From assembly GCA_023386135.1 (NCBI GenBank), contig JAEWKG010000281.1, positions 1 through 6,133 of the forward strand: 6,133 bases of DNA, written 5' to 3'. Made by a program: the position numbers and the translations under genes. The notes beneath the pieces were generated by a model that worked only from the letters and a program-made list of their open reading frames with translations, had not been told where the DNA came from and searched no databases. Origin of the DNA: Pseudomonadota bacterium. Lineage in GTDB: Bacteria; Pseudomonadota; Alphaproteobacteria; Sphingomonadales; Sphingomonadaceae. Of the stretch, positions 4,610 through 6,133 are shown one piece after another (within the stretch, counting starts at the first letter, position 1; the number at the start of each line of letters is the position of its first letter).

Positions 4610-5935
4610 TTGAGCGAGACCGGCATCCCTTCCCCCCGCACGTTTGCACCGGCCGGCGCCTTGCGCGGCACCCTGCGCGTGCCCGGCGACAAGTCGATCA
4701 GCCACCGCGCGGTCATGCTGGGCGCGCTGGCCGTGGGCGAGACGCGGGTCACCGGCCTACTCGAGGGCGAGGACGTGATGGCGACCGCCGCCGCGATGCG
4801 CGCGATGGGCGCGCAGGTCGAGAAGCGCGGCGAGGAGTGGCGCATCCACGGCGTCGGCGGCCTGCTGCAGCCGCACACGGCGCTCGACATGGGAAATTCG
4901 GGCACCTCGACCCGGCTGCTGATGGGGCTGATCGCAAGCCACGCGATCACCGCCGCGTTCACCGGCGACGCCAGCCTGTCGAAGCGGCCGATGGGTCGGG
5001 TGATCGAGCCTTTGAGCCGCATCGGCGCGAGCTTCACGCCCTCGCCGGGCGGCACGCTGCCGCTGATGATGACCGGCGCGAGCGTGCCGGTGCCGATCGA
5101 ATACCGGCTCCCCGTCGCCAGCGCCCAGGTCAAGAGCGCGGTGCTGCTAGCGGGCCTCAACACCGCCGGGATCACCACGGTGATCGAGCCGGTCGCCACC
5201 CGCGACCACTCCGAGCGGATGCTGCGCGGGTTTGGCGCGGAGCTGACCGTCGAGGAAGTAAGTGGCGAGCGCGTCATCCGCGTGCGCGGCGAGGCCGACC
5301 TGCAGCCGCAGGCGATCGAGGTGCCGGGCGACCCGAGCTCGGCCGCCTTCTTCATCGTCGCCGCCACGCTGGTCGAAGGCAGCGACCTCACGATCGAGAA
5401 TGTCGGGCTCAACCCGACCCGGGCCGGCCTCGTGACCGCACTACGACAGATGGGTGCGAGCATCGAGGAGCTTGCCCTGCGCGAAGTGGGCGGCGAGCCG
5501 GTTGCCGACCTGCGCGTGCGCCATGCGCCGCTCACGGGGATCGAGGTCGACCCCGCCGTCGCCCCTAGCATGATTGATGAATTCCCGGTCCTGTTCGTCG
5601 CCGCGGCATTGGCGCAGGGCCGCAGCGTCACTCGCGGGCTCGATGAGCTGCGGGTCAAGGAGAGCGACCGCCTTTCCGCGATGGCCGCGGCGCTCACCGC
5701 CGCCGGCGCGCGGGTCGAGGAAACCCCCGACGGCCTGATCATCGACGGCACCGGCGGCGAGCCCTTGCGCGGCACCTCTAACGCCCGCGTCAAGACCCAC
5801 CTCGACCACCGCATCGCGATGAGCATGGCGGTCGCCGGGCTCGCCAGCCGCGACGGCATCGACATCGACGACATCCGCCCGATCGCGACCAGCTTTCCGG
5901 CGTTCGAGACGCTGTTGGAGCGCGTCACCTCATGA
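4610..5935 (+). CDS. aroA: 3-phosphoshikimate 1-carboxyvinyltransferase (EPSP synthase), class II type
   Basis: This encodes 441 residues, full length for the family. The enzyme joins phosphoenolpyruvate to shikimate-3-phosphate, the sixth step of the cytoplasmic shikimate pathway, the route to chorismate and aromatic amino acids. Visible motifs are VPGDKSISHR (24-33, PEP/S3P binding Lys and Ser), GNSGTSTRLLMG (95-106), GDASLSKRPMGR (119-130), SAQVKSAVLLAGLN (171-184), TRDHSER (197-203), MIDEFP (321-326, catalytic Asp), LRVKESDRL (347-355) and THLDHRIAMS (396-405). GDKS, SAQVK, RDHSE and NPTR match the class II (CP4-like) motif set. The position of CP4 Ala100 is Gly here (residue 98). The only in-frame start downstream of the stop at 4538-4540 that keeps the conserved N-terminus is TTG at 4610, and it has no clear Shine-Dalgarno. 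It is divergent from the TIGR02300 gene and followed by a palindromic repeat. Confidence 0.97.
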   Translation: MSETGIPSPRTFAPAGALRGTLRVPGDKSISHRAVMLGALAVGETRVTGLLEGEDVMATAAAMRAMGAQVEKRGEEWRIHGVGGLLQPHTALDMGNSGTSTRLLMGLIASHAITAAFTGDASLSKRPMGRVIEPLSRIGASFTPSPGGTLPLMMTGASVPVPIEYRLPVASAQVKSAVLLAGLNTAGITTVIEPVATRDHSERMLRGFGAELTVEEVSGERVIRVRGEADLQPQAIEVPGDPSSAAFFIVAATLVEGSDLTIENVGLNPTRAGLVTALRQMGASIEELALREVGGEPVADLRVRHAPLTGIEVDPAVAPSMIDEFPVLFVAAALAQGRSVTRGLDELRVKESDRLSAMAAALTAAGARVEETPDGLIIDGTGGEPLRGTSNARVKTHLDHRIAMSMAVAGLASRDGIDIDDIRPIATSFPAFETLLERVTS

Positions 5936-5944
5936 TCTCATTCT

Positions 5945-6015
5945 CGTCATCCCCGCGCACGCGGGGATCCATCTCCGGCCGCCCGAGATGGCTCCCCGCG
6001 TTCGCGGGGATGACG
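5945..6015. repeat. Dispersed palindromic repeat ('PAFAGMT' / REP-like element)
   Basis: CGTCATCCCCGCG (5945-5957) and CGCGGGGATGACG (6003-6015) are perfect 13-base outer arms. Inside them CGCGGGGA (5960-5967) pairs with TCCCCGCG (5993-6000), and CCATCTC (5969-5975) with GAGATGG (5985-5991), leaving a 9-base apical loop. The element can fold as one long hairpin of about 28 pairs or as two smaller ones, ATCCCCGCG/CGCGGGGAT (5949-5968) and TCCCCGCG/CGCGGGGA (5993-6010). 'GTCATCCCCGCG...GGGGATGAC' is a familiar intergenic repeat in many proteobacteria, often mistranslated as 'PAFAGMT'. It begins 9 bases after the aroA stop and may protect or end that mRNA. Copy number cannot be seen here. Confidence 0.85.
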
Positions 6016-6040
6016 GACTATTGATTGGATTGAGAGCTCA

Positions 6041-6133
6041 ATGACCCTCGACATCTATACGCTGGTCGGCTTCGCCGGCATGGCGTGGATTATCGCCGCG
6101 TACGCCTACCTGGCCTTCAAGTCGGACCCGCAC
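6041..6133 (+). CDS. Small membrane protein, N-terminal part (3' end outside window); possibly CBU_0592-like
   Basis: The first 31 codons from ATG 6041 are open to the window edge. A stop at 6011-6013 lies upstream in frame with no other start between, so 6041 is the start. GAGAG (6032-6036) is a weak ribosome binding site 4 bases before it. The product begins MTLDIYTLVGFAGMAWII and continues A-A-Y-A-Y-L-A-F-K-S-D-P-H: one membrane segment (residues ~6-26), with Lys after it. The V-G-F-x-G-M-x-x-I-x-x-A-Y pattern resembles the start of small CBU_0592-like membrane proteins. That match is from memory and rests on one helix, so the family is uncertain. It lies on the same strand as aroA, separated by the palindromic repeat. 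The family function is unknown. Confidence 0.75.
   Translation, partial: MTLDIYTLVGFAGMAWIIAAYAYLAFKSDPH

Noticed and set aside
4478..4705. 76-codon N-terminal extension of the TIGR02300 protein
   Set aside because: It overlaps the conserved start of aroA in antisense. The internal ATG has a good ribosome binding site and begins at the family N-terminus.
4594..5928. Minus-strand open frame of 444 codons opposite aroA
   Set aside because: It is Ser/Arg/Ala/Pro-rich low-complexity translation, typical of the antisense frame of a GC-rich gene, and aroA is certain.

Overview
The window is high-GC, densely packed chromosomal DNA from an alphaproteobacterium, most likely a member of Sphingomonadales (Sphingomonas-like). 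I infer this from the ffh-rpsP-rimM cluster with a long acidic tail on S16, a FYDLN/TIGR02300 zinc-ribbon protein beside tRNA-Ala(GGC) and aroA, a class II (CP4-like) AroA, and a DUF1153 (SciP-type) protein. All of it looks like core, vertically inherited sequence. I see no insertion sequence, phage gene, CRISPR array or obviously foreign segment.

Layout. Positions 1-221 (+) hold the C-terminal end of a VanZ-like membrane protein. It overlaps tail to tail with a secreted or exported DUF6265 protein (203-661, -). A 195-base divergent intergenic region (662-856) holds a hairpin, two GAATC (CcrM-type) sites and two TTAAC half-sites. It is followed by a 75-residue DUF1153/SciP-like regulator (857-1084, +). 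A strong GC hairpin (1094-1123) separates that gene from the convergent minus-strand cluster ffh (3740-2256), rpsP (2222-1626), rimM (1616-1134). This cluster encodes the SRP GTPase, ribosomal protein S16 and the 30S maturation factor. Its usual partners trmD and rplS do not follow.

Upstream of ffh lie 253 bases without a gene, then tRNA-Ala(GGC) (4069-3994, -), a terminator-like hairpin (4109-4135) and the TIGR02300 zinc-ribbon protein (4477-4154, -). Diverging from the last is aroA (4610-5935, +), the EPSP synthase of the shikimate pathway. A 71-base palindromic repeat of the dispersed 'PAFAGMT' type follows 9 bases after aroA. The window ends in the first 31 codons of a small membrane protein (6041-6133, +).

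The genes are mostly housekeeping: protein targeting, ribosome assembly, alanine decoding and aromatic amino acid synthesis. The DUF1153 gene is the one likely regulator, and its upstream region has marks reminiscent of the CtrA/GcrA/CcrM cell-cycle circuit. I did not find a convincing new multi-gene system. The most interesting points are the AroA active-site residue, the S16 acidic tail, the rimM translation start and the DUF1153 upstream region.
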